From Spirochaetales bacterium (lineage in GTDB: Bacteria; Spirochaetota; Spirochaetia; Sphaerochaetales; Sphaerochaetaceae): DNA of 18,298 nucleotides. The notes beneath the pieces were generated by a model. The model ran no database searches. It was not told the origin of the DNA and saw only the letters and a list, made by a program, of their open reading frames with translations. Positions 1-8,385 of the stretch are shown in pieces. The stretch is taken from contig JALFYG010000107.1 in the NCBI GenBank assembly GCA_022784805.1, positions 1 through 18,298 of the forward strand. Direction: 5' to 3'. The translations under genes and the position numbers were made by a program. Every line of letters starts with the position of its first letter. The first letter of the stretch is position 1.

Positions 1-531
1 ACTGAATTTATAGATATTGACTGTCTTGTAACAATCTTTTGTATCAAGATAATCAAACTTCTTTCCTGGTATGAACTCCACGATCTCATCTTCCGTATTG
101 AGACGCACACAGGTTCCATCCATCCACCCCTCGTACTTATCAACAAGGGCCAATGTGGGACGAGGATCCTCCACTAGGGCATCCAGCACGGAATCCTCAA
201 AGATAATATCGGATTCAAAGAGAAGAGTATCATCATCAAGAAGCTTGTCTTTGGCAAGAGAAAGAGAATAGATGTTGTTTGTTTTGTCATAGATTGGATT
301 CTCAATGAATTCTATAGGAGTCTTGATATCCAAAGCGGACACAAAGTCGATGAGCTTCTGACCTTGGTATCCTACGACAATGACGATTCTATTGAGACCC
401 AATTTGTCCTGTTGTCTGAGCATTCTCTCAATAAGTGTCTCACCACAGACACTAACCATGCATTTTGTATTGTCATGGGTCAGTTCTTTTAACCTCTTCC
501 CCATTCCTGCCGCTAGAATTATTGCTTGCAT
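1..531 (-). CDS. Nucleotidyltransferase, LicC/PntC type (3' part missing)
   Basis: Reverse-strand translation from 531 to the window edge gives 177 uninterrupted codons, so the gene continues to the left. The N-terminus IILAAGMGKRLKELT is the nucleotide-binding signature of sugar/choline nucleotidyltransferases, and PIYDKTNNIYSL and DKYEGWMDGT follow in the places expected for CTP:phosphocholine cytidylyltransferases (LicC) and 2-aminoethylphosphonate cytidylyltransferases (PntC). These cytoplasmic enzymes make a CDP-activated alcohol or phosphonate from CTP. The ATG at 531 has AAGGAG eight bases upstream (540-545) and overlaps the end of the preceding gene by 13 bp, so it is the last visible gene of the 4405-to-1 operon. 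Its neighbours (a TagB-like transferase and two LicD genes) would consume such CDP donors. Whether a fused kinase, aminotransferase or other domain follows cannot be seen. Family is firm, substrate is inferred. Confidence 0.85.
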   Translation of the reverse strand, partial: MQAIILAAGMGKRLKELTHDNTKCMVSVCGETLIERMLRQQDKLGLNRIVIVVGYQGQKLIDFVSALDIKTPIEFIENPIYDKTNNIYSLSLAKDKLLDDDTLLFESDIIFEDSVLDALVEDPRPTLALVDKYEGWMDGTCVRLNTEDEIVEFIPGKKFDYLDTKDCYKTVNIYKFS

Positions 532-1766
532 AACTCTTTCTCCTTCATACCAAGAATAGCACTACGCTTTTCAATGAGGTAATCAACAATTCTTTTGCCT
601 GATTCTCCAACATAGTCCCAACATTCATCTTCCAATTCTTTTCGTCCTTTGGATAGTTCCTCACTTTCCAAAGCTTTATTGATGATGTTTTCCATACCAT
701 CAAAATCTTTCTCTTCAAGTTTAATACCGATTTGAGGAAGTTTTCTCAAAGACCAATACTCTTCATCTAGCCAATCTGTATCATAAGGCAAGGTGTCAAA
801 CTCTGTATCAGCATAGATGATAGGCTTTTTAAACACCAAAGCATATTCAAATATTATTCCTGAAAAGTCTGTAATCAGTATGTCGCTCTTGTCCAAAACA
901 GAGAAATTGTCATTGTCTCTGTTCCATTCGATTTTTGGATGATTTTTAATCAAGCTGTCCAAGAGATCTTTCTCTGAAGAGAAAGACTGGGGATGAGGTC
1001 TTACAATCACTTCAAATGGTGTCTTTTCAAGGGCGGAAAGGAATTTATCTCCATATTTTGAGAGTATTCCGCTCTTTCCCCAGCTTGGAGCAACAAGAAC
1101 CACCTTCTTCCCATTTTCTTTCTCTTTATGTCCTTTATCAAACTTGTCCTTTAGTTCATCAAGAGGAGTGGATCCTACGATTACCTTTTCTTTTTTGGTA
1201 ATAGTAGGCCTCAAGGCTTCTAATTTCTCTACAGTATTCACTTGATTGCTGCCTGATGTCAAAAGTACATCATAATGATCAAGCCCAAACATTCTATATC
1301 CTGACAAGTCATCTACAGTATGGGGCACATGGACATAACACTTTACATCTTTGCTTCTTTTCCATTGATAAACATCAAGCCCAGGAGTAGTCGAAATAAC
1401 AAAATCTGCCTTAAGAAAATTAAGTTTGGCAAAAGGCTTGTTCCCTTCACCCAGATACTCAGCCTTAACATGCTTCATACCACATGTCAAAGCAGGATCA
1501 TCTTCGCTTAAAGTGTAATAAACAATATCAATGCTTCTATTCTCAAATTCCTGACAGATTGGGCGGAATACATTCCAGTATCTTTTATGGTCAGAAAAAA
1601 TGACGTATGGAATTATTTCTTCGCTTTCACTGATTTCCTTTTTATTGAAACCGAATTTAAGTTTTATAAATAAAGTCCTAAGACCAAAAGTGAGAGTTGC
1701 CACAAGTCCGATGACAAGAGAAAAAAGCATGCTGCCTGTTCCTGGATCTATATAAAGGGAAAACAT
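519..1766 (-). CDS. CDP-glycerol glycerophosphotransferase family protein (TagB/TagF-like)
   Basis: The 415-residue product starts with YIDPGTGSML and a hydrophobic segment (about residues 12-35) that should anchor it in the inner membrane, followed by a cytosolic two-lobed transferase domain. Family landmarks are HVPHTVDDL with its paired histidines, VLVAPSWGKSG, VIVRPHPQS and LITDFSGIIFEYALVFKKP. Enzymes of this family move a phosphoglycerol or related phospho-alcohol from a CDP donor to a lipid-linked glycan. I chose ATG 1766 over ATG 1796 because AAGGAG (1775-1780) lies eight bases before it and because it follows the stop of the upstream gene by 14 bp instead of overlapping it. It is the middle gene of an operon with the YidC/sulfatase-like fusion and the nucleotidyltransferase. 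The acceptor and exact alcohol cannot be read from the sequence. Confidence 0.88.
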   Translation of the reverse strand: MFSLYIDPGTGSMLFSLVIGLVATLTFGLRTLFIKLKFGFNKKEISESEEIIPYVIFSDHKRYWNVFRPICQEFENRSIDIVYYTLSEDDPALTCGMKHVKAEYLGEGNKPFAKLNFLKADFVISTTPGLDVYQWKRSKDVKCYVHVPHTVDDLSGYRMFGLDHYDVLLTSGSNQVNTVEKLEALRPTITKKEKVIVGSTPLDELKDKFDKGHKEKENGKKVVLVAPSWGKSGILSKYGDKFLSALEKTPFEVIVRPHPQSFSSEKDLLDSLIKNHPKIEWNRDNDNFSVLDKSDILITDFSGIIFEYALVFKKPIIYADTEFDTLPYDTDWLDEEYWSLRKLPQIGIKLEEKDFDGMENIINKALESEELSKGRKELEDECWDYVGESGKRIVDYLIEKRSAILGMKEKELCKQ

Positions 1767-1780
1767 TCTTTCATCTCCTT

Positions 1781-4405
1781 CTATTGTTTCTTCCAATTTG
1801 AATCTATAAAGATATCGTCTTTTACAAGATATACGGAATCGGAATAGATTTTTACTTCTTCTTTTTCGGTCTTCATTTCTTCCCCTGTAAAAGGATTTAC
1901 ATTGGATATATCAAGTCCCATCTTTGATAACTCAAGGGTATCTGCATTGGTCATAAAAGAATAATCAATGGACAATGGTTCGTTAGAATTAAAATCCTTG
2001 AAGAGAAGAAGAGGGTTTACCATCGTCGTCTTCAAATCAGGGCCGTCAAATATTTCAAAGTCAAATCCTTGATCTGATACCACAATTATCCTTGTATTGT
2101 CCCAGACTTCATTTTCTCTTAGATAGTCGAAGAAGGTACCAATAGCCTTCATTGTTGAAAGGAAAGACATGTAATGGGTTCTTACCCTCTCATCTTCATC
2201 GAGAATATTCAACTCAATTTCATCTTCTTCCTTCATAGCTGGAAGAAGTAAATCATCTTTCAAAAGAGCTGGCTCATGGGTTGAGTCATTTCCTATAAAC
2301 ACGTACTGTCCTTTTTCTCCATCGAAAGCTGTAAGTTCATCCAAATAGAACAAGGATGAATAAGCAGATGCAAATGTCTGGTATTTTACATCACCGGATG
2401 TTCTGCAGAACTTATTGAAGATATTCCTGAATAAAGGAGGAAGTATCTGCATAAATGCAAAATTCCTTGCTTCTTTCTTGGTTTCTTGATCTGCATCGTC
2501 TTTATCTGAGTACCCTACATCTTTGAAGAAGCGCTGTTTATATGTTCCATTTAATTCAGATACGTCGATTCCAGGATAATCATCAAAAGCACTTAAATCT
2601 CCCCTGTAAGAATAATTGGGCAAAGGAGGATCCGTCATGGTCACTTCAAAACCAGCATCCATGAATAAAAACGGAGCAACAAGCTGTGACTCGTTATGGA
2701 AAGAAACGCTGTCATTGGAAGAATACAATTTCTCTGGAGTATAATCGTACCCACCCATCATTGCAGGACTACCTTCCTTAGTAAAAGAACCAAAACTCAA
2801 AGTATTAGGGTAATAAACAAACCCATCAAACTGGTCTTTTACATCATCCATCAATTCCATTGATGGCAAAAAGAATGAACTGACGGCCCTATCCAAGAAA
2901 AGGACTATTACGTTTGGATTATCTTTTGAAAGATGGAAAACAGGATCAAGGTCCGCCTCATCTACAGAAACGCTCTTTTTCTCCTCTGAAATATCAATGG
3001 AATATGCAGTGAATTCATCTTTGATACTCTTATATTTGATTGTCCCCAGCACCGTCTCGGCAATAGCAATTGAAATAAAAACAATGACCATATATTGAGA
3101 TTTATCAAAGAAATTAACAAACAGCAGAAGAATAAATATCAAGGCAATTACAGCAAAAGGAACCAGCATTTCAAATTTTGAAATATACAAAAGAAGAGAT
3201 GGATTCATAGGAAAGAAGCATGTATCGATGATTCCAAAGTTCCCTGGGAAAATAAAAGCATCACAAAGAGCAGTTATAAACAGGGTGCTCATCACCAATG
3301 ATTCCCACTTCTTTACTTGCTCTCCAAACATTTTGTATATGACCACCGGCCAAAATACAAAGAAACCTAAGAAAAACCAAAGATTACTCCACACAAATGC
3401 CACAGGAGAATCAGTGTTACCTAAATATGAGAATTCTATCGGACTTGATGCAATCGTATTTGCTGGAAGATAAAATCCACAAAGGAGAGCCAGTCCTAGA
3501 CCAGAAATGAAAACTACAGAAAAAGAATGATTTCCTCTAAGACAAACGATCTTTTTTCCTTTCTGTTTTAAAGTCTTTTTCAAAAGCATATGGGCATATG
3601 GAAACAGAGCAAACAATACACCCAATACTATAATGATCATTGCTTTCCATAGATCCACACTGGCGATTAGATAGATGCCGAAAGAAAGAATAGCGGCACT
3701 ACAAAAACCATGCAGAATCAATCCAGGCCTCTTGGTCTTCATCACAATATTCTTAACCAGCGAGAAGACATTATTCATTATCCAGTAGATGACAAGTCCC
3801 GAAGGCGATGAATATAGAAGAATCAGAAAGAATATTCCCAATCCATATAATTGTACTTTGTCTGATAATGATGCTTCTTTTGTATAAATATATCCTGAGA
3901 CAAAGTTAATCAGAGTCATGACAATAGGAAGGATATTTATCGTTAAGAGGACTCCAAAAATCTTTATGGTCAATAGATTATCAGGAGCACCTAAATTTGA
4001 AAAAATCCAAAATGATGATTGCTTTAACACCTCCGAGTCAGAAAGATAATTGTAAGCAGCCATAAAGAAAGGAATCTGAATCAAAAGAGATGTGGCAGAC
4101 CTCATGACATATAAAGGATGATAGTTATTCTGCTTATAATACTCATTGAGAATCATAAACTGTTCATCACCCTTAAAGGCTTTTTTGATTCTTTTTACTC
4201 TTGGCTCTAATCGTCCTTTTATCTTTCTCTCTCTATCCTGTATGGCATCAGCAATATTGTACAGAGGAAGAGCAAGGATATTTATTGCTATACTGACACC
4301 AATAATTGCTCCCATGACACCTAATCGGGGAACTTTATTGAGAATAAAAGAAAACATCCAATCAACAATAGCTTCTATTGGAGCAATAATAATGTCATAA
4401 AGCAT
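1781..4405 (-). CDS. YidC/Oxa1-like membrane domain fused to a sulfatase/LtaS-like domain
   Basis: This 874-residue membrane protein has a YidC/Oxa1-like first part (about 1-225), with LEPRVKRIKKAFKGD between the first helices and PSGLVIYWIMNNVFSL near its end. About seven more hydrophobic segments follow (roughly 230-457), then a probable extracellular domain (about 495-874) of the alkaline phosphatase/sulfatase superfamily: NVIVLFLDRAVSS, GNDSTHEP and RIIVVSDQGFDFE. In LtaS-like enzymes the residue two after the first acidic residue is the Thr nucleophile; here D505 is followed by R506 and A507, and the usual SDHG is SDQG (Q779). The domain may therefore be non-catalytic or altered. The YidC part also seems to lack the groove arginine of the first helix (N42). 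ATG 4405 is preceded by GGGGGAG (4411-4417). As first gene of the operon it probably acts with the glycerophosphotransferase-like enzyme on an exported surface polymer; this is inference. It is not the housekeeping insertase. Confidence 0.85.
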   Translation of the reverse strand: MLYDIIIAPIEAIVDWMFSFILNKVPRLGVMGAIIGVSIAINILALPLYNIADAIQDRERKIKGRLEPRVKRIKKAFKGDEQFMILNEYYKQNNYHPLYVMRSATSLLIQIPFFMAAYNYLSDSEVLKQSSFWIFSNLGAPDNLLTIKIFGVLLTINILPIVMTLINFVSGYIYTKEASLSDKVQLYGLGIFFLILLYSSPSGLVIYWIMNNVFSLVKNIVMKTKRPGLILHGFCSAAILSFGIYLIASVDLWKAMIIIVLGVLFALFPYAHMLLKKTLKQKGKKIVCLRGNHSFSVVFISGLGLALLCGFYLPANTIASSPIEFSYLGNTDSPVAFVWSNLWFFLGFFVFWPVVIYKMFGEQVKKWESLVMSTLFITALCDAFIFPGNFGIIDTCFFPMNPSLLLYISKFEMLVPFAVIALIFILLLFVNFFDKSQYMVIVFISIAIAETVLGTIKYKSIKDEFTAYSIDISEEKKSVSVDEADLDPVFHLSKDNPNVIVLFLDRAVSSFFLPSMELMDDVKDQFDGFVYYPNTLSFGSFTKEGSPAMMGGYDYTPEKLYSSNDSVSFHNESQLVAPFLFMDAGFEVTMTDPPLPNYSYRGDLSAFDDYPGIDVSELNGTYKQRFFKDVGYSDKDDADQETKKEARNFAFMQILPPLFRNIFNKFCRTSGDVKYQTFASAYSSLFYLDELTAFDGEKGQYVFIGNDSTHEPALLKDDLLLPAMKEEDEIELNILDEDERVRTHYMSFLSTMKAIGTFFDYLRENEVWDNTRIIVVSDQGFDFEIFDGPDLKTTMVNPLLLFKDFNSNEPLSIDYSFMTNADTLELSKMGLDISNVNPFTGEEMKTEKEEVKIYSDSVYLVKDDIFIDSNWKKQ

Positions 4406-4541
4406 GTTGGCTCCCCCACTCTATTTACCTAGCTCATGTCTATCAACATATTACATGATTTGAAACTTATTTTTCATCATATTGAAAATATACAATTACC
4501 CCAAGTATAATTTTCTTAATTTGTAGTTAGGGAGATATAAA
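4406..4541. promoter_or_regulatory. Divergent intergenic region with a sigma70 promoter for the + strand LicD gene
   Basis: TTGAAA (4482-4487) and a perfect TATAAT (4506-4511) are separated by 18 bp and point to the + strand, predicting a start near 4518 and a leader of about 24 bases. GGGAG (4530-4534) serves as the ribosome binding site. On the minus strand I find no convincing promoter for the 874-residue fusion gene, although the region is AT-rich and must hold one or be read through. Confidence 0.65.
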
Positions 4542-5501
4542 ATGGGAGTTATCAACAGCCTTAGGAACAAAGGATTTAAAGAAAAACTCAGGCACGGGGC
4601 ATTAAAAGCTCTTGGGCTATCACAGCAAAAAGAAGAGATTGATTCTCTTTACTATTATCTCAATTCATATTGTGACATCACTACCCTCCCTCCAACAAAG
4701 AATAACGACTTAAGAATGCTTCAGTTGGGAATCCTTGAGCTCTTAAAAATCTTCGATAAACTATGCAGAAAACATAATCTTCAATATTGGCTAGACAGCG
4801 GCAACCTTCTTGGGGCATATCGCCATAAAGGCTTTATTCCATGGGATGATGACATGGATGTAGCCATGCCAAGAGAGGACTATGACAAAATTATCCCCCT
4901 ATTCAAAGACGAGTTGGATAAACATGGAATCATTATCGGAGCAGGTGGAATATTTGATGATATGGGAATACATCAAAGAATAGGCATCAACTACAAAACC
5001 GCAGAGACAGGTATTTGGATGGATGTATTCCCTATAGACACAATTAAAAGTAAAAAGGAACTATTTCAAGTCAAAGGTAGTCTAGACAAAGCTGTTTCTG
5101 AATATGTTTCATTCTATAAGAAAAATGAAAAAAAGCTCACCATAGAACACATTAACAAGAAAAAAGAGGAATTATTCTCCAAATATAACGAACTGAACAA
5201 TGGTGATTATTCATTGATGCTTTTATATCCGGAATTCAATGAAAAAACATATTGTGTGATGCAAAGCGACATTTTCCCACTAAAAGAGATGGAGTATGAA
5301 GGATTCTTTTTTCCCGTTCCAAACAACACTCCTGCCTATTTAGAAGAATACTACGGAGCAAACTACATGTCATTTCCACGAAGTGGTATTGAACATCACC
5401 TTGATCCTGATGGTTCAACAGCTTCTACACGAGCAAGTAGACACAATGTTGATATGATAAAAGAAATACAATACCTCAAAGACGTTTTAGAGGATATTTA
5501 A
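4542..5501 (+). CDS. LicD family phosphotransferase
   Basis: The 319-residue protein carries the LicD core: LDSGNLLGAYRHKGFIPWDD at about residues 84-103, continuing into DMD, and AMPREDYDKI just after. Acidic residues of the WDDDMD segment are the expected metal-binding catalytic site. ETGIWMDVFPID and a C-terminal HHLDPDGSTAS segment also fit the family. LicD proteins transfer phosphocholine or other phospho-substituents from CDP donors to surface glycans; this one has no signal peptide and should act on the cytosolic face. The first 60 residues are charged and helical, without a recognised domain. ATG 4542 is supported by GGGAG seven bases upstream. It is transcribed alone, divergent from the CDP-dependent operon that may supply its donor. 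The substrate is unknown. Confidence 0.9.
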   Translation: MGVINSLRNKGFKEKLRHGALKALGLSQQKEEIDSLYYYLNSYCDITTLPPTKNNDLRMLQLGILELLKIFDKLCRKHNLQYWLDSGNLLGAYRHKGFIPWDDDMDVAMPREDYDKIIPLFKDELDKHGIIIGAGGIFDDMGIHQRIGINYKTAETGIWMDVFPIDTIKSKKELFQVKGSLDKAVSEYVSFYKKNEKKLTIEHINKKKEELFSKYNELNNGDYSLMLLYPEFNEKTYCVMQSDIFPLKEMEYEGFFFPVPNNTPAYLEEYYGANYMSFPRSGIEHHLDPDGSTASTRASRHNVDMIKEIQYLKDVLEDI

Positions 5502-5527
5502 GATAATATCTGAAGTTATTCTTTCTT

Positions 5528-5680
5528 TTATTGCTTTTCAATAACCGCTAAAACGAATGATTCAGCAAAAAGAATGATTGTAACGAAAAAGGTAGCAAGG
5601 TCCTCTACATATCCTAAGTTCACATAATTGAAAACAATAACCAGCTTTAGAACCAACAGAAAGCTTCGAATTGAAATCTT
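5528..5680 (-). pseudogene. Hydrophobic 50-codon ORF without a start, possible remnant of a membrane gene
   Basis: Directly after the TAG stop of the second LicD gene (5681-5683), the same reading frame stays open for 50 codons and ends with TAA at 5528-5530. The translation is strongly hydrophobic (SFLLVLKLVIVFNYVNLGY and FFVTIILFAESFVLAVIEKQ) and looks like two C-terminal membrane helices. There is no ATG and no ribosome binding site. It could be the tail of a deleted polymerase or acyltransferase gene, a read-through extension, or chance in AT-rich DNA. Confidence 0.35.
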
Positions 5681-6634
5681 CTACAGAACCATATCATTGT
5701 TTTTTGATACCTTTTTACCTAAATATTCTATATATGATTTATCTGTATCAACTATTAATCCACCGTGAAAATTTGTCCCTATTACATACTCCTTATAGTT
5801 CCCATAACTAGTTACCAAATATTCATCATAACTTGAAGGAATTGGTACTTTTATAAACTCAAAGTCCATAATTATCGGGGCCTCGCCAAAATAATCCCCG
5901 TTGACCACAATATAATCGTCAATGCTTGATAATTGTAGATTTGCAGCAAAATGCGAGTCTGTTTTGTTATAAATGGACTTATAATCATCATATTCTTCGA
6001 AATATTTGTATGTGATATTTAAAGAACTATCTATTAAACAAGCAACGGGCCTCAATATTTTCTTGACAATATTCTTTATTGGATTAATTGATGGTTGTCC
6101 CATCAAAAAACCCAGTCTATTTCTATATCGGGCCTTCAGTTTATCTAATTCTAATATGTATTCCTTTTGTTCACTTTCATCTTCCGGAATCTTATCAAAA
6201 GGGAAAATATCAATAAAAATACCTTGATTAAAGCGTGACTTACGCTTATTTTCATTTACTAAAATTCCCGTTGTATCAGACCTTCTAAGCTGAGCATGAC
6301 CACGATAACTTCCATGATCCGTTTCTTCTGTTTGGAAAAAATATGGATATTTGAACTCTGATGCATGTTCACATAGCTTTACATAGTTTTCCCTATCCAT
6401 TGCAAAATCCATGTCATCATCCCAAGGAATAAACCCCTTATGCCTTACAGCACCTAAGACAGTACCGCTGTCTGCAAAATATTTAATACCATACTTATTA
6501 CATACTCTCTGCAGCTCTACAGCTAAATCTAATTCCACAGCCCAAAGTTGTTTCATTTCCTTAGATACAGTATATCCACATCTTACTTCTTCATCTAAGA
6601 AACCATCAGGAAGCTTTATATTTAAATTTACCAT
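5681..6634 (-). CDS. LicD family phosphotransferase (second copy)
   Basis: The 317-residue product has the LicD core at about residues 54-76: ADSGTVLGAVRHKGFIPWDD followed by DMD, then AMDRENYVKL and GIFIDIFPFDKIPED. The C-terminus, GGLIVDTDKSYIEYL, resembles ordinary LicD endings, so the gene looks complete. It is expected to transfer a phospho-group from a CDP donor onto a lipid-linked or growing glycan in the cytosol. It shares its core with the LicD gene at 4542 but differs greatly outside it, so the two probably act on different acceptors. Its ATG at 6634 overlaps the end of the flippase gene in an ATGGTAA arrangement, with AAGGTGAG just upstream, which indicates translational coupling. 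Joint expression suggests that the modified glycan is the flippase cargo, which is inferred. Confidence 0.9.
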   Translation of the reverse strand: MVNLNIKLPDGFLDEEVRCGYTVSKEMKQLWAVELDLAVELQRVCNKYGIKYFADSGTVLGAVRHKGFIPWDDDMDFAMDRENYVKLCEHASEFKYPYFFQTEETDHGSYRGHAQLRRSDTTGILVNENKRKSRFNQGIFIDIFPFDKIPEDESEQKEYILELDKLKARYRNRLGFLMGQPSINPIKNIVKKILRPVACLIDSSLNITYKYFEEYDDYKSIYNKTDSHFAANLQLSSIDDYIVVNGDYFGEAPIIMDFEFIKVPIPSSYDEYLVTSYGNYKEYVIGTNFHGGLIVDTDKSYIEYLGKKVSKNNDMVL

Positions 6635-8076
6635 TTTTCTCTCACCTTAAAAATTACAGTTTTTACTATCTGGCACATCCATTCATCTCTAAGTACGAGA
6701 AGCAATAATCCATACAATAATGCACCTGTTACAATCTCAAATACTATAAGAATTAAAGGATTTATAAGTATTTTATTCATTGGATATACCACAGCAAACA
6801 TTCCAATTCCTGCGACAAGCTTCTTTAATCCGGTATTAATTAATAATCTAACATCACCGTAACCTTCACTATATTTCACGTACAGAATTGTTATTGCTGT
6901 TTCAGCAGCCACAGACGCAACCGCAGCACCATATGCTCCAAATTTCGGAATTAATAAAAGGTTTAGGCTTAAGTTCACTACGGATCCAACAATAAGATAA
7001 TTTGCACTTTGTTTTCTCTTGCCACACGGAGTATAGTATTGAGAACCAAGGCAATTGCTTATTCCAATAATAATGATAATTGGACTAAAAATATATAATA
7101 GTTCGACTACAGCATCATAACCAGGACCAAAGAACAAAGGTACAAATGTTTTAGCCACTCCCATAATTCCAAAACAACAAGCAAAGCCAGCAAAGAAAAT
7201 AAAATTAAATGATTGTTTTATCTTCTCATGAATCTCATCATATTTCTTCTCAGCAAATAGAAAAGAATTACGAACACCAATTACAGAATTAATAGCTGTA
7301 AAAACGACGCTTTTGGCCAAATTAATTACTTTTTCTGCCTGCTGATAGTATCCATTTTGAGCAGCACTATTAGTTATTAACCCTATAAGGGTTTTATCTA
7401 AAACTGTATAAATGGATGTTGCAATCGTTGGAATAAAATAGATGAGTGTCTCACGAAAATGTCTTTTAAACACAAATTCTCTTGGATTTACTTTAACCAA
7501 ATATCGTTTCATATACGGCCAAAGTGATAAACTTGATAAAAGAGTACTAACTGTAGTGATGAATATATATAGCAAAAGATCATTTGGGCTTTTTATAAAA
7601 ATAAAAAGACAAATGATACCAAGTATTTTAAAAAAAGAGTTTCTAATCACCTCGAGTTTGAATTGTTCTATCCCTTCAAAAAACCAGGAAATATCAAACA
7701 TCGATGCGAATATACCTATTGTCAAAACAGTATAATAAACTTTGTATTTTGAACTGAATAAAATAAGGATTACCCAACCAACTACTGCTAACAGGGAAGT
7801 GTTGACTGTCATCAATTCAATTTCCCAAAACAATTTACTCCGTTTATATACATCATTTCTATTCATGGAGATCTCTCTTGCACCATATGATAATGTTCCA
7901 AGAGCAGCAAACATTAAAAAGTATTGCTGAATAGATTGTGTATAACTTTGTATTCCAATTCCTTCTGCACCAAGAACTCGAGAAATATAGGGTGCAGTTA
8001 TAAACGGAGTTAATACGTTAAGTATTTGATATGAAGTACTGTATATGAAGTTTTTCTTTACACTAGGTTCTTGCAT
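6628..8076 (-). CDS. Wzx-type oligosaccharide flippase (MOP superfamily)
   Basis: The 482-residue, highly hydrophobic protein has about 12-14 predicted membrane helices. Its N-terminus, with NVLTPFITAPYISRVLGAEG, and the segment GALGTLSYGAREIS-like (seen as LGTLSYGAREISMNR) are typical of the Wzx/RfbX polysaccharide flippases. The central GYYQQAEKVINLAKSVV stretch also fits. Such proteins move undecaprenyl-linked repeat units across the inner membrane. ATG 8076 is preceded by AAAGGA about nine bases upstream. It heads a two-gene unit with the LicD gene that overlaps its 3' end. DNA here looks more AT-rich than in the transporter and peptidase genes to the right. No Wzy polymerase is next to it. 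Family assignment is firm; the substrate is unknown. Confidence 0.9.
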   Translation of the reverse strand: MQEPSVKKNFIYSTSYQILNVLTPFITAPYISRVLGAEGIGIQSYTQSIQQYFLMFAALGTLSYGAREISMNRNDVYKRSKLFWEIELMTVNTSLLAVVGWVILILFSSKYKVYYTVLTIGIFASMFDISWFFEGIEQFKLEVIRNSFFKILGIICLFIFIKSPNDLLLYIFITTVSTLLSSLSLWPYMKRYLVKVNPREFVFKRHFRETLIYFIPTIATSIYTVLDKTLIGLITNSAAQNGYYQQAEKVINLAKSVVFTAINSVIGVRNSFLFAEKKYDEIHEKIKQSFNFIFFAGFACCFGIMGVAKTFVPLFFGPGYDAVVELLYIFSPIIIIIGISNCLGSQYYTPCGKRKQSANYLIVGSVVNLSLNLLLIPKFGAYGAAVASVAAETAITILYVKYSEGYGDVRLLINTGLKKLVAGIGMFAVVYPMNKILINPLILIVFEIVTGALLYGLLLLVLRDEWMCQIVKTVIFKVREKW

Positions 8077-8385
8077 AATAAGTATCCTTTGTCTTTAACT
8101 CCTATTAACAAAAACCTTAATTCTGTATGATTTATAATGAATATACATCCCCTTTTCTCACATTTATTCCGTCTTCCGTATTTGGAAGGCAAAACCTTAT
8201 TAATACCAATGATTTTTATTTTACTACAGAATATATTACTTGGTCACTAAGTCCTCTTTCATTGTTCTATCCAAATACATGCGATACCACAAAAACTTAA
8301 ACCTTAAGTCGCTTACACATCGTCTCAGCATATATCTCTCTTGTATATTTGTAACATCAATGATAATTTTTACATGGAGATATTC
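8077..8385. other. AT-rich divergent intergenic region, flippase/LicD unit versus Wzz-like gene
   Basis: No gene is seen in these 309 bp. They must hold the promoters of two divergent units, but no box pair is convincing. A 6-bp perfect inverted repeat, ACTTAA-ACC-TTAAGT (8295-8309), could be an operator or a chance AT-rich palindrome. A short stem, CTTCC/GGAAG (8073-8088 is coding; the stem is at 8173-8188), is weak. GGAG at 8376-8379 decides the start of the Wzz-like gene. Confidence 0.5.

Noticed and set aside
71..271. 66-codon + strand frame rich in serine and arginine
   Set aside because: It lies opposite the nucleotidyltransferase, whose reverse-strand frame has conserved motifs.
519..1796. 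Longer version of the TagB-like gene starting at ATG 1796
   Set aside because: It would overlap the upstream gene by 16 bp without its own ribosome binding site, whereas ATG 1766 has a well-spaced AAGGAG.
1781..4405. Housekeeping YidC insertase
   Set aside because: The protein has extra helices and a sulfatase-like domain, lacks the groove arginine, and sits among glycan genes; the usual rpmH-rnpA-yidC neighbourhood is absent.
8341..8385. Upstream TTG and ATG 8374 as starts of the Wzz-like gene
   Set aside because: Neither has a ribosome binding site; GGAG at 8376-8379 points to ATG 8386.
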